Assembly: GCA_020638975.1 (NCBI GenBank)
Contig: JACKHN010000009.1
Coordinates: 1 to 64,000, forward strand
Length of the DNA: 64,000 bases
Reading direction: 5' to 3'
Source of the DNA: Planctomycetaceae bacterium
GTDB taxonomy: Bacteria; Planctomycetota; Planctomycetia; Pirellulales; Pirellulaceae
Shown here: positions 55,402 to 64,000 of the stretch, one piece after another
Position numbering within the stretch: the stretch's first letter is position 1
Layout: each line of letters opens with the position of its first letter
Translations under genes and position numbers: made by a program
The notes under the pieces: generated by a model
Told to the model about the DNA's origin: nothing
Database searches by the model: none
The model's input: the letters and a program-made list of their open reading frames with translations, nothing else

Positions 55402-56388
55402 GTGAAACAGGTTCTCGTCACCGGTGGTTCAGGATTTATCGGGTCGCATTTAACCGAGGCACTTCTCGCGCGAGGCGACCGAGTCACGGTGGTGGATGAC
55501 GAGTCGACGGGCAGCGCCACAAACCTTACTGCCGCCCGCAAGAACGATCGTTTGACTTACATCCAGGGCTCCGTTGGCGAGAAGAGTCTCGTCCAAGAAG
55601 TGACCGCCAAGGCCGACGAAGTCTATCACCTCGCTGCCGCTGTCGGTGTCGCCTTGATCGCTCGTGCTCCGATGGAGACGATCGAACGAAACATCTACCC
55701 GACGGAACTGATCCTATCGTGCCTCCGAGAGCGGATTCAGCGTGGCGAGACCGTGAAGTGCTTTCTCGCGAGCACCAGCGAAGTTTACGGTAAGAATCCG
55801 AAGGACACTTGGTCTGAAGAAGATGATCTTGTCTTCGGATCGACCACGCGACCTCGCTGGTCGTACGGTGCGTCGAAAGCCATCGACGAATTCATGGGAT
55901 TGGCCAGCCACCGCGAGTACGGGCTGCCGGTCGTCATCGGTCGCTTTTTCAATGTCGTTGGACCTCGGCAGACAGGCGCCTACGGCATGGTGTTGCCTCG
56001 TTTTGTGGACGCCGCATTGGCTGGCAAGCCGCTGATCGTTCATGACGATGGAAAACAAACGCGTTGCTTCGCACATGTCGATGATGTGGTGCGAGCCGTC
56101 GTGACGCTGATGGAAACCGACGCGGCTGTTGGCCGAGTTTTTAACATTGGCAGCGATCAACCGATTTCGATTCTTGAACTCGCGCAGCGTGTCATCAAGC
56201 TGGCAGGCTCAAGCTCGACCATCGATTTCCAAACCTATTCCGACGCTTACGACGAGGACTTTGAAGACATCCGCCGCCGGGTTCCGGATCTAACACGGCT
56301 TCGAACAACCATCGGCCACGTCGCGAGTCACGACTTGGACGGCATCGTCCAGCGTGTGATCGATGCAAAGCGAACTTGCGATGCATGA
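55402..56388 (+). CDS. NAD-dependent nucleotide-sugar epimerase/dehydratase
   Basis: From GTG 55402 the protein is 328 residues and starts MKQVLVTGGSGFIGSHL, with the classical GxxGxxG. STSEVYG and YGASKA carry the Ser/Thr and YxxxK catalytic residues; FNVVGPRQTGAYGMVLPRF and NIGSDQPISI are substrate-loop patterns of the UDP-glucuronate decarboxylase / UDP-glucose 4-epimerase group. I cannot choose between these activities. The ATG at 55288 lies in repeat DNA and its extra residues do not fit the family. It may supply precursors along with the genes at 19-24 kb. Confidence 0.85.
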   Translation: MKQVLVTGGSGFIGSHLTEALLARGDRVTVVDDESTGSATNLTAARKNDRLTYIQGSVGEKSLVQEVTAKADEVYHLAAAVGVALIARAPMETIERNIYPTELILSCLRERIQRGETVKCFLASTSEVYGKNPKDTWSEEDDLVFGSTTRPRWSYGASKAIDEFMGLASHREYGLPVVIGRFFNVVGPRQTGAYGMVLPRFVDAALAGKPLIVHDDGKQTRCFAHVDDVVRAVVTLMETDAAVGRVFNIGSDQPISILELAQRVIKLAGSSSTIDFQTYSDAYDEDFEDIRRRVPDLTRLRTTIGHVASHDLDGIVQRVIDAKRTCDA

Positions 56389-56413
56389 ACAACGCATCTA
56401 GGAGGAAGGCAAG

Positions 56414-56932
56414 TTGCCTGAGAACCGAAAGAGCCCCGCGAGTACATCGCACGTCATTAGGCTGCACGGGCCTTGGCAGTGCGAAGTTTGCTCGTCAACA
56501 AGCGCGAACCTGCAAGACGAATCGCCACCATTAAAGACGACTGAAGTCCTCACGGTCAAGTTGCCTGTCGATTGGATTATTTTTTTTCGTGAGCGACACT
56601 ACGATTCAATGAAATGGACAAGAGGTTTTGGCCGCCCAACGAACCTCCAGGAAGCGGAACAAGTGGAACTCGTGATTTCACCGCTGCGTACAGACGTCAG
56701 TGTGCGGCTCAATGAGATTGAGCTAACAGCTGATCCCCGCAACGCAACAAACGCCAGATTCAACGTGACAAATCGGCTCGATGCCCGCAATCGACTCGTT
56801 CTGGAAGTTGATTCGCCTCGGCAAACCACTGGAGTTGAGAATTACCCAGCAGAACAAGTTGGGCAACCGACCGCGGCGCCGTTCGGCGAAATTCATCTTG
56901 AGATACGTACGGCCAGTTGCCCGTCACAGTAG
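56414..56932 (+). CDS. Small beta-sandwich protein, GH2 sugar-binding-like
   Basis: From TTG 56414, preceded by AGGAGG eight bases upstream, the protein has 172 residues. The segment WTRGFGRPTNLQEAEQVELV and VRLNEIELTADPRNATNARFNVTNRLDARNRLVLEVD resemble the sugar-binding jelly roll of GH2 beta-galactosidase-type enzymes, but no catalytic domain is present. It may be a stand-alone adaptor or a fragment. It follows the epimerase by 25 bases and is probably on the same transcript. Confidence 0.55.
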   Translation: MPENRKSPASTSHVIRLHGPWQCEVCSSTSANLQDESPPLKTTEVLTVKLPVDWIIFFRERHYDSMKWTRGFGRPTNLQEAEQVELVISPLRTDVSVRLNEIELTADPRNATNARFNVTNRLDARNRLVLEVDSPRQTTGVENYPAEQVGQPTAAPFGEIHLEIRTASCPSQ

Positions 56933-56980
56933 CGTGAAAATGCTAGCCAACCGCTTTCCAAGAAAGGTGCAACAGGATCT

Positions 56981-57723
56981 TTACAGGCTCACGCGAACGG
57001 ACCTCGATTTCCGCAGATGGACGCGAGTTGGACGCAATGAACATTTCTTAATTCGTTCCGGCGGGATAGTTCGTTCCGGCGTAGCATTTTGATGACAAAG
57101 CAATGCCTGCCGGAACATGCGATTGCGGACGAAGTCCATGTACTGCTCCATGCGGACCGTGTCATCGGAGACTTCGTGGAGCATCCGTTCCACGTGTGGC
57201 GGGAAATCGCTGGTGGACATGCTACTGACTTCGGCCTCATCCAAATACTGTAGTCCATGCCGTTTCGCACGTTCGGCAAATTGATTGAAATACAACGGTT
57301 CGTTGACGTCTTCCAAGTACTCGTGGAACAGGTACTACCCCTGTTTGTCGCAAAGGAGCTCAAGTTCGCGTGACAGCAACATCCCATACGGATTATTTTC
57401 GATCGGTCTCGACTTGGAGAGTAAGTCAACCAACGCGCGAGCTTCATGGAGCTGTCGCTTCGGCGTCTCGAAGAACTGGGCGTGATACGACATGACGTCG
57501 TGGATCATGCCACGAAAGTGCCAGCCCGGATACGTGTTGTAACTGACACAGGCGACTCCGTTGGGCGCAAGGTGCCGCGTGCAGATGTCGAGTATTTTTT
57601 ACTGGACAACTTCAGGAACCCCGGGAAAACACTCCATGCGTAATGACGTAGTCGAAGTCGCCGAGAGATTCGTCCAACTCCAAGATGTTCACGTGACGCA
57701 GTTCGACATTGTGCGTTTTCCGC
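56981..57723 (-). pseudogene. Methyltransferase with regulatory domain, inactivated
   Basis: The reverse strand, read across frames, gives NVELRHVNILELDESLGDFDYVITHGVFS, then after a frameshift near 57621-57626 VPEVVQ, a TAA at 57599-57601, KILDICTRHLAPNGVACVSYNTYPGWHFRGM and on to ELELLCDKQG, a TAG at 57335-57337, then YLFHEYLEDVNEPLYFNQFAERAKRHGLQYLDEAEV. This is a class I SAM methyltransferase with a methyltransferase-regulatory domain. The 5' part is missing: the RAYT/REP element begins at 57724. It is a dead relic. Confidence 0.85.
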
Positions 57724-57828
57724 GGGGTCGGGTCTCTTTTCTGTCAACTTCAGCCTAGCACTCTGCCTCGCAATCCAATTGCATTATCCGCGGACGGCTC
57801 GCCGCTTAAAGAAAAGCGACCCGACCCC
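57724..57828. repeat. REP doublet, left of RAYT gene
   Basis: Inverted pair of the 19-base word (57724-57742 and 57810-57828, one mismatch), separated by 67 bases that can form a hairpin pair. Confidence 0.8.
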
Positions 57829-57841
57829 CTCACGCTTAGAT

Positions 57842-58510
57842 TTAACGAGAACTCCTCGGCCGCCCCCTAGGCCGCAAAGTCGATTCGAGACCCAGCCGCT
57901 CCGCAGTTCGTATGGCCCACGTCTCCGAACCGAATGGACAACCTCGCTTGATCGCGTGTTGAACGGATTCGATCTCTTTCGCGGTTTGTGGTTGATTGAC
58001 GAGTTCGTTCCAGTCGGACGGTCGAGCCAGCGGCCATTTGGCTAACGTGACGTCTGCGGTATCGTTCTCGCGGATCCATAAACTGCTCCACCGCCAGTTC
58101 TCCGCGCGGCGAACGAGTTTGCCAGTCAACGCATTGCGTTCGACGTACCGGGCGACGGTATAGAAGTGATCGTCGCTTTGAATGGGAAACGACTTGAATC
58201 GGCCTTGATAGATGGGACCAGTACCTGCCGTGCCATGAGCTTTGTGCCAACGAGCGGTGTGCGTCACGGTTAGCAACCGCATGTATTCCGACAAATCACC
58301 ATTCTCCTTCGGCCACAAAATGAGATGCCAGTGGTTGGGCATCAAACAGAAGGATAGGAGCCTGACAGGAACTTGTTCTCTGGTGTCTTCCACAACACGC
58401 AGGAACGCCGCGTAATCGGATTCCTTCTCAAAGATCGTCGCTCGACCAACAGCCCGATTGAGCACGTGGTAAAGATAGTTGCCGGTCGCGAATCGTGGTC
58501 GTCTTGGCAT
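57842..58510 (-). CDS. REP-associated tyrosine transposase (RAYT, Y1 family)
   Basis: A 222-residue IS200/Y1-type transposase. It starts MPRRPRFATGNYLYHVLNRA, has the HUH site MPNHWHLILWP and the downstream tyrosine helix VARYVERNAL. It mobilises or copies REP sequences as single strands; the REP doublets that flank it are its expected substrates. The protein has full length and no stop codon, so it may be active. Start ATG 58510. Confidence 0.92.
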   Translation of the reverse strand: MPRRPRFATGNYLYHVLNRAVGRATIFEKESDYAAFLRVVEDTREQVPVRLLSFCLMPNHWHLILWPKENGDLSEYMRLLTVTHTARWHKAHGTAGTGPIYQGRFKSFPIQSDDHFYTVARYVERNALTGKLVRRAENWRWSSLWIRENDTADVTLAKWPLARPSDWNELVNQPQTAKEIESVQHAIKRGCPFGSETWAIRTAERLGLESTLRPRGRPRSSR

Positions 58511-58522
58511 GTCGTGCCTGAC

Positions 58523-58625
58523 GGGGTCGGGTCTCTTTTCTCAAAACTTCCAACACAACTCAGCATTGAAAGCAATCTCCCAAAACCTACTGTTCCTGAA
58601 TCACAAAGAAAAGAGACCCGACCCC
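58523..58625. repeat. REP doublet, right of RAYT gene
   Basis: Inverted pair of the 19-base word (58523-58541 and 58607-58625, perfect complement). Confidence 0.8.
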
Positions 58626-58641
58626 TTTTCCGCGCCCTGCC

Positions 58642-59085
58642 CTAGCACACATGCTCCCAACATTCGGGATCAAACTCGAATCCAGCACTTTCACTTGGGC
58701 AATCACTCTTGCAAAGCCGTGATAGCAGTTGTTCCATCTTGTCCTTTGAAAGTAGACACCGCTTCGGAATGGAAGCACCTTCCACGGCTGGCCAATCGGT
58801 GCGCGTTCCGTCGGTCCCTGATGCATACATATAGACCGAACCGTGTCCGTGTTGGAATCCATGCGTCGGCACAATACATATGAACTGAAACATGAACGTC
58901 TTGCCCACCTTTTCGATCGCCCAACCATTCTCAGAGCCGATGTTGTCGTCTATGCCAACACTAAAATCAAAAGCTGCATCCTTCAACAGATCGAATAGCA
59001 TCTCCATCGCCGCAATACCCGCTCTTGCCGATGCTACCTCAACAAGATAGCAGCGAACATCACGAACTTTCATGTCAAGAATCAT
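58642..59085 (-). CDS. Candidate immunity protein for the deaminase toxin
   Basis: A 147-residue protein whose ATG overlaps the TGA of the toxin gene (ATGA), the usual order for toxin then immunity. It has no signal peptide, an early helical region, a beta-rich middle (TFMFQFICIVPTHGFQHGHGSVYMYASGTDG) and an acidic C-terminus ending ECWEHVC. I do not recognise a named Imm family. The position, coupling and cytoplasmic character suggest that it blocks the deaminase. An alternative start four codons later is possible. Confidence 0.7.
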   Translation of the reverse strand: MILDMKVRDVRCYLVEVASARAGIAAMEMLFDLLKDAAFDFSVGIDDNIGSENGWAIEKVGKTFMFQFICIVPTHGFQHGHGSVYMYASGTDGTRTDWPAVEGASIPKRCLLSKDKMEQLLSRLCKSDCPSESAGFEFDPECWEHVC

Positions 59086-60266
59086 CGTCTTGCCTTGATT
59101 TCTCTTGTTGTGTAGCCGCCCTTTCCGTCGGGGAACCTCACGTTAAGCACGCCTCCCTCTGGAAGCAATGATCGTACGTTCCCTGCGCAAGGACGACAGA
59201 CGCCTTCTGGATTATTAATGGTAAGGGTAGCACTTTTGACGTTTGCTTGTCGCATCAACGACGCGGAGTGACCTTCGACATGATTCCAGGATCTAGCGTT
59301 CGTGGGAATGCTCGGGTCCACTGCCAGTGCTGTTCCAGGCAGGCCCTCCCCACTCTTGATGTAGAACACCTGGCCATCTAGCTCCAACCTACCGTACGTC
59401 GGCCCTGTGTAAGGAGGCAGTCCGTCGGGTGAGCCCGGGACAGCGTCGAATAGGAGCTTACGATCGATTGCCACGCTCGTTCCGTTGATATGGTAAACCT
59501 GTAGCTTCGGGCTGCCTTTCAGAGAATCGAGTACTTTTAAGGTGTCGTTGTATGACTGCGTGAGGCTCTTGGCTTCCACCTCCGTAAAAAGTCCGTCGAC
59601 TGAACGTTTTGTACCATCGGTAAGGTCTTCATAGATAACGTATTTATCCGTAATCAGCGGATGGGGTTCATATTTGTACGTATTATGCACCCAAACCGTG
59701 AATCCCCAGTCTTCGTGTCCGACGAAGTAGGTGTGGTCGTCGGAGATGCGCATGTTGTAGACGGTTTCCTTCCGTTCCGTGAGGACGACCTTGTCAACCG
59801 CCGTGCGTTGTAAATCGTGACCGATGAGCCCGTCGCCAGCCCCCAACTCGCAGGCCGGTCGCCAACCGACGCCGTCAACGAACATGGGATGCTTGGCGGT
59901 CGTTTCGATCACCTTCCCGCCGACATGCACTTCGACCACCGGCGCGGACAACTCGAACACGGCTTCGACGATTCGTCGCCGCAGAGGAGCTTCAACATCA
60001 TTCTCGGCCCGCGCCCAAACTTCGTCGCCGATTCTGAAGCTCTCAATCGGTCGCGACCCGGTGGGTGTCAGAATAGGCGTGCCCGCAACGAAGCAGGTGT
60101 CTTGGATAACGGCCAGAACAGTCTTCTCTACGGCGTTGGCGCGGGTTACCAGTTGTTGTTGCTCAACCTGTTTCAGTTTCGGTGTGTCCGTAATGTCTGT
60201 TAGATGTTTCGCCTTATTGACCTCAAATGACGCGTCATTGGCTAAACACTTGATGCCCGCAAGCAC
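59082..60266 (-). CDS. Pretoxin-Hint plus DddA-like cytosine deaminase toxin, 5'-truncated
   Basis: The GTG at 60266 gives 394 residues, but the frame stays open upstream to a TAG at 60300-60302 inside an IS end, so the true N-terminus is missing. Residues 58-195 are a Hint domain (CFVAGTPILTPTG start, TAKHPMFV, end WVHN). The last 120 residues match the DddA/SCP1.201 deaminase fold: HVEGHSA with zinc-ligand His329 and catalytic Glu331, then NNPEGVCRPCAGN with Cys357 and Cys360. DddA from Burkholderia has the same HVEGQSA...NNPEGTCGFC spacing. DddA deaminates cytosine in double-stranded DNA; this activity is inferred here. Delivery modules are absent. Confidence 0.88.
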   Translation of the reverse strand: MLAGIKCLANDASFEVNKAKHLTDITDTPKLKQVEQQQLVTRANAVEKTVLAVIQDTCFVAGTPILTPTGSRPIESFRIGDEVWARAENDVEAPLRRRIVEAVFELSAPVVEVHVGGKVIETTAKHPMFVDGVGWRPACELGAGDGLIGHDLQRTAVDKVVLTERKETVYNMRISDDHTYFVGHEDWGFTVWVHNTYKYEPHPLITDKYVIYEDLTDGTKRSVDGLFTEVEAKSLTQSYNDTLKVLDSLKGSPKLQVYHINGTSVAIDRKLLFDAVPGSPDGLPPYTGPTYGRLELDGQVFYIKSGEGLPGTALAVDPSIPTNARSWNHVEGHSASLMRQANVKSATLTINNPEGVCRPCAGNVRSLLPEGGVLNVRFPDGKGGYTTREIKARR

Positions 60267-60308
60267 AAAGAGGGCATCTAACAGCTCAAAGTGAAAACGC
60301 TATCACAT

Positions 60309-61230
<922 letters not shown>

Positions 61231-61443
61231 CTGATCTTCCCTCCTTGGCTTCGTCCTGGCTCGCTCCAAGAAGGCGTCCTAACGGACACGCAACAAAGAA
61301 GGGAAGATCACTGTTCATCACACAATATCGCTTGCTAGCGTACCAGCGTTTTCACATTGAGTACCTAAGATCCGCTGAACGGAGACATCCTCCTCCGACA
61401 CACTTTCTCACATACGACTATCACAATCTTCTGGCGTCGCATT

Positions 61444-62475
61444 ATGGACGTATTACGCAGCTATATCCCTCGGACAGTAAATCAAGGCCCCTGGCTGACC
61501 GCCTACTCGCTGTACGAACTTAAAACGCGAACTGCGCGTCAACGGATCGTACTACCGATTTGCTCGCTCGGCACTCCGTTCGGTGAACTCGCGAACCTGG
61601 GTGAGTTTGTCTTGCCGCCGCTTTATCACGACGCTCTCGATGAAGACCTGAAGGGACAGTTGATCGAACAGGTGTTCCGCTGCTTTCCTTACCTTGCGGG
61701 AACGCGTCACGCAAACGACTGCGCCACATCGATCGAAGTTGTGGAACTGCCGCCTGCCAGGCATGCCGCGCCGTCCAAGCCACGAATCCTCAGCTTCAGT
61801 GCCGACACGGCGGTTGAACAACACGGACCACACCTGCCCCTCGCAACAGATACGATTCAAAGCTACTTAGTCCTCAGTCGCCTGGCGGAAGAAGTCGATG
61901 GCTTTGTCGTCGGCCCGCCCGTTGAATATGGCCATCTCACGTGGGGACTGCCGTTCGGGATGAGCATCGATATCACGCCCAATCTGCTCCCACGCTATGT
62001 AACCGGCTTTACGAATGCGATGCAAGACTGGCTGCAACCAGAGGCCATGTACGTCGTGGATGTTCATGGATCTATCGTCCACCGCACGGCAATCCTGGAC
62101 GGACTGAAGGCCAGTTCCGTCGAGCGCTATGCGTTTCGTTGGCTGTACGATCCGATCGTCGAGTTCGCCAGTGACCGAGGCGACCAACATGCCGGCGGCG
62201 TCGAGACGGCGATGGTCGAGTTGGCCAATCCGAGCCTGATCGATCATCGCTGGTGGCCCGCGCGGATCGATAAACTCGCGGCCCAGCAAATGGATCTTGC
62301 CACAGCGATTGACTTGACGCCCGACCTGACGCGATTCGTCGAACACGTGGAAGCCCACTCGTTCAACGGGATTGTCGGAGACGTTCGCAACTACTACAAC
62401 GTCGATGCACCAACAATGCTGGCTCGCATGTTGGAAGTTGCGCGAGCCGACTTGAAACAACTCACGGGAGCTTAA
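61444..62475 (+). CDS. Creatininase-family metal-dependent amidohydrolase
   Basis: A 343-residue protein with the creatininase signature VEQHGPHLPLATDT (Glu, His and Asp metal ligands), DVHGSIVHR and DQHAGGVETA (further His and Glu). The first 100 residues are an N-terminal extension with no known fold. Family members hydrolyse cyclic amides or, as in mycofactocin MftE, peptides; the substrate here is not evident. A DUF1080 lipoprotein gene follows after four bases. Confidence 0.87.
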   Translation: MDVLRSYIPRTVNQGPWLTAYSLYELKTRTARQRIVLPICSLGTPFGELANLGEFVLPPLYHDALDEDLKGQLIEQVFRCFPYLAGTRHANDCATSIEVVELPPARHAAPSKPRILSFSADTAVEQHGPHLPLATDTIQSYLVLSRLAEEVDGFVVGPPVEYGHLTWGLPFGMSIDITPNLLPRYVTGFTNAMQDWLQPEAMYVVDVHGSIVHRTAILDGLKASSVERYAFRWLYDPIVEFASDRGDQHAGGVETAMVELANPSLIDHRWWPARIDKLAAQQMDLATAIDLTPDLTRFVEHVEAHSFNGIVGDVRNYYNVDAPTMLARMLEVARADLKQLTGA

Positions 62476-62479
62476 TGCA

Positions 62480-63811
62480 ATGCGTAATCGGATCCCTGAC
62501 TTGATTGCTTGCTCTGTTCAGGCGATCATTCTTTCGTTGGTCGGATGTGGTGCACCATCTGCTCCAACGCCCCAAAGCACACCCGCGACATCGGTATCGC
62601 CGCCAGTCTCAGCAGCGCCAAGCGATGTTGTGGAAGTCGCGAAGACGCCGGTCACCGCCATACCGAACCCGCTCGCCGATATTGAACTGGCTCAGGGCTG
62701 GATTTCGCTTTTTGACGGTGAGACTTTGTTTGGCTGGACGGCTGCGAACGAGGCCAACTGGCGTGTCGAAGATAGCACGATCGTTGTGGACCAAGGCGAG
62801 CAGGGATTGCTTTGCACGACAACGCAGTTTAGTGACTACGTATTTCACGTCGAGTTTCGCAGCGCTGCGGGAACCAATAGCGGCATCTTCCTGCATACTC
62901 CACTGAAGCCGCAAGACCCCGGTAGCGATTGCTACGAACTGAATATCGCGGACAGCGATAATCCGTTTCCCACCTGCAGTCTGGTCAAGCGTGCCAAGGC
63001 GGAAGGCAACTTTGATAGCAACGACTGGCAGGCATACGATGTTACTGTCTCAGGAGACAAAGTGACCGTGAATCTCGACGGTACGCAGGTCTTGGAATAC
63101 ACCGACCCCAAGCCGCTCCGCCGTGGACATATCGGCTTGCAGTTGAATCAAGGCAAGATCGAGTTTCGCAACATCAAACTAAAGCCACTCAACACGACAA
63201 GCCTGTTCAACGGTAAAGACCTGACAGGATGGACAAGTTATCCAGAGTTGCCGAGTAAGTTCACGGTGACGGACGACGGCGTGCTCAATGTAAAAGACGG
63301 GCGTGGTCAATTGGAGACGGAGGGATCGTACGGCGACTTCGTGCTACAACTTGAATGCATCACGCACGCGGAGCAGCTCAATTCGGGATTCTTCTTCCGT
63401 TGCATTCCCGGCAGCCCGATGAATGGCTATGAAAGTCAGATCCATAACGGGTTCAAAGATGGAGATCGAAGTAAACCTGTTGATTGCGGAACGGGCGGGA
63501 TCTTTCGAAGAATCGACGCACGTGTCGTCGCTGCCAACGACAAGGAGTGGTTTTACATGACGGTGATCGCCGACGGGCCCCATGTCTCAAGTTGGGTGAA
63601 CGGCTATCAAGTGGTTGATTGGGTTGACGATCGCCCACCGCATGAAAACCCTCGCAATGGACTGCGGCTCGATCCGGGAACCATCATGATCCAGGGGCAC
63701 GATCCAACGACGGACATCTCGTTTCGCAATATCCGAATCGCAGAGCTCGCTGGTCGCAGTGAACCGAATGCCAGTGAACCGAATGCCAGTGAACCGAATG
63801 CCAGTGAATAA
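62480..63811 (+). CDS. Lipoprotein with two DUF1080 domains
   Basis: A 443-residue lipoprotein (lipobox LSLVGCGAP) with GGGAG nine bases before ATG 62480. Two DUF1080 (3-keto-disaccharide hydrolase-like) beta-jelly-roll domains follow: GWISLFDGETLFGWTA at about 72 and SLFNGKDLTGWTSY at about 245. A Pro/Ser/Ala-rich stalk precedes them, and the C-terminus ends in three SEPNA repeats. DUF1080 proteins are abundant in planctomycetes and are linked to sugar metabolism. It is probably co-transcribed with the creatininase gene. Confidence 0.9.
   Translation: MRNRIPDLIACSVQAIILSLVGCGAPSAPTPQSTPATSVSPPVSAAPSDVVEVAKTPVTAIPNPLADIELAQGWISLFDGETLFGWTAANEANWRVEDSTIVVDQGEQGLLCTTTQFSDYVFHVEFRSAAGTNSGIFLHTPLKPQDPGSDCYELNIADSDNPFPTCSLVKRAKAEGNFDSNDWQAYDVTVSGDKVTVNLDGTQVLEYTDPKPLRRGHIGLQLNQGKIEFRNIKLKPLNTTSLFNGKDLTGWTSYPELPSKFTVTDDGVLNVKDGRGQLETEGSYGDFVLQLECITHAEQLNSGFFFRCIPGSPMNGYESQIHNGFKDGDRSKPVDCGTGGIFRRIDARVVAANDKEWFYMTVIADGPHVSSWVNGYQVVDWVDDRPPHENPRNGLRLDPGTIMIQGHDPTTDISFRNIRIAELAGRSEPNASEPNASEPNASE
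63757..63801 (+). repeat. Three tandem 15-bp repeats (SEPNA)
   Basis: CAGTGAACCGAATGC occurs three times in a row at the C-terminal end of the DUF1080 gene, in frame, encoding SEPNA units. Confidence 0.9.
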
Positions 63812-63910
63812 CGGTTGCGGTTACCAGTTAGCAGCGTCGCCTGAAGTAACAACCAAAGTCCTGGAATAATAAGATCACAAACATCGTGAAGTATTTCACG
63901 AGACGGGGCA

Positions 63911-64000
63911 GTGGCACGGGTTGCAGTAAGTCGGGCACTCCTGCCCGACAAAAAGGGCCAAGAGTGGCCGACAAAAGACGTCCAGGAGTGGCCGTCCTAC
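63911..64000 (+). repeat. Double-hairpin dispersed repeat, copy 4 (cut by window edge)
   Basis: Contains the hairpin GTCGGGCA/TGCCCGAC at 63930-63949 and two GGCC-type arms ending GTGGCCGTCCTAC at the edge. The second hairpin region is partly duplicated relative to the other three copies. The 63812-63910 region before it holds no gene. Confidence 0.85.

Larger units (their letters stand above)
57724..58625 (-). mobile_element. RAYT/REP element of about 900 bp
   Basis: A REP-type transposase gene is bracketed by two doublets of a 19-base palindrome. Left doublet: GGGGTCGGGTCTCTTTTCT at 57724-57742 and the near complement at 57810-57828. Right doublet: the same word at 58523-58541 and its perfect complement at 58607-58625. 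The layout matches RAYT-REP modules. It truncates the adjacent methyltransferase. Confidence 0.8.

Noticed and set aside
63757..63801. CRISPR-like direct repeats
   Set aside because: The units are contiguous 15-mers without spacers and are coding.

Overview
The window looks like a chromosomal piece of a planctomycete, most likely Pirellulales-like. Evidence: a DUF1501 protein next to a DUF1549/DUF1553 cytochrome-type protein (PSCyt1), a DUF1080 lipoprotein, a creatininase-family protein, an FGE-type sulfatase, a giant low-complexity membrane protein, many lineage-style small hypothetical proteins, and dense short palindromic repeats between genes. GC is moderate. No rRNA, tRNA or CRISPR array was seen.

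Layout. 1-9.5 kb: a truncated histidine kinase, nadD, priA, a second histidine kinase with a damaged haem-type sensor domain, an RNase HI gene and recG. 9.4-16.3 kb (minus strand): metH, a sulfatase and a GT39-like glycosyltransferase in a tightly overlapped operon. 16.6-24.3 kb: a membrane protein plus CpsD-like P-loop protein pair, a UDP-glucuronate-epimerase-like gene, glmS and a UDP-sugar dehydrogenase, which together suggest polysaccharide supply. 24.5-30.7 kb: recQ, a sigma-like protein with a hydrophobic N-terminus, and two adjacent DUF697-type GTPases. 30.9-37.9 kb (minus strand): an ECF sigma / anti-sigma / coiled-coil / PSCyt1-DUF1549-DUF1553 / DUF1501 / small secreted protein cluster. 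38.3-44.8 kb: an ABC-2-type permease, two CNNM/CorC proteins and a TPR lipoprotein. 45.2-54.9 kb (minus strand): a TPR protein, ExbB/TolQ, ExbD/TolR and a 1665-aa protein with three N-terminal membrane segments, about 1200 residues of Ser/Ala/Thr/Pro/Gln-rich linker and a C-terminal alpha/alpha-toroid; this looks like an unusual Ton/Tol-type machine. 55.4-64 kb: an accessory region with an epimerase, a dead methyltransferase, a RAYT transposase with REP doublets, a DddA-like cytosine deaminase toxin with a candidate immunity gene, a broken IS, a creatininase-like enzyme and a DUF1080 lipoprotein.

The strongest candidates for new biology are: (1) the Hint-DddA-like deaminase and its overlapping immunity candidate at 58.6-60.3 kb; (2) the ExbB/ExbD plus giant toroid protein operon; (3) a 133-bp non-autonomous element present twice, each copy flanked by about 12-bp direct repeats and with its hairpin loop inverted between copies. 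Several dispersed repeat families lie between genes and create false upstream extensions of real genes. Starts were chosen by ribosome-binding sites, family length and exclusion of repeat DNA. All family assignments come from motif recognition by eye; no database search was run.
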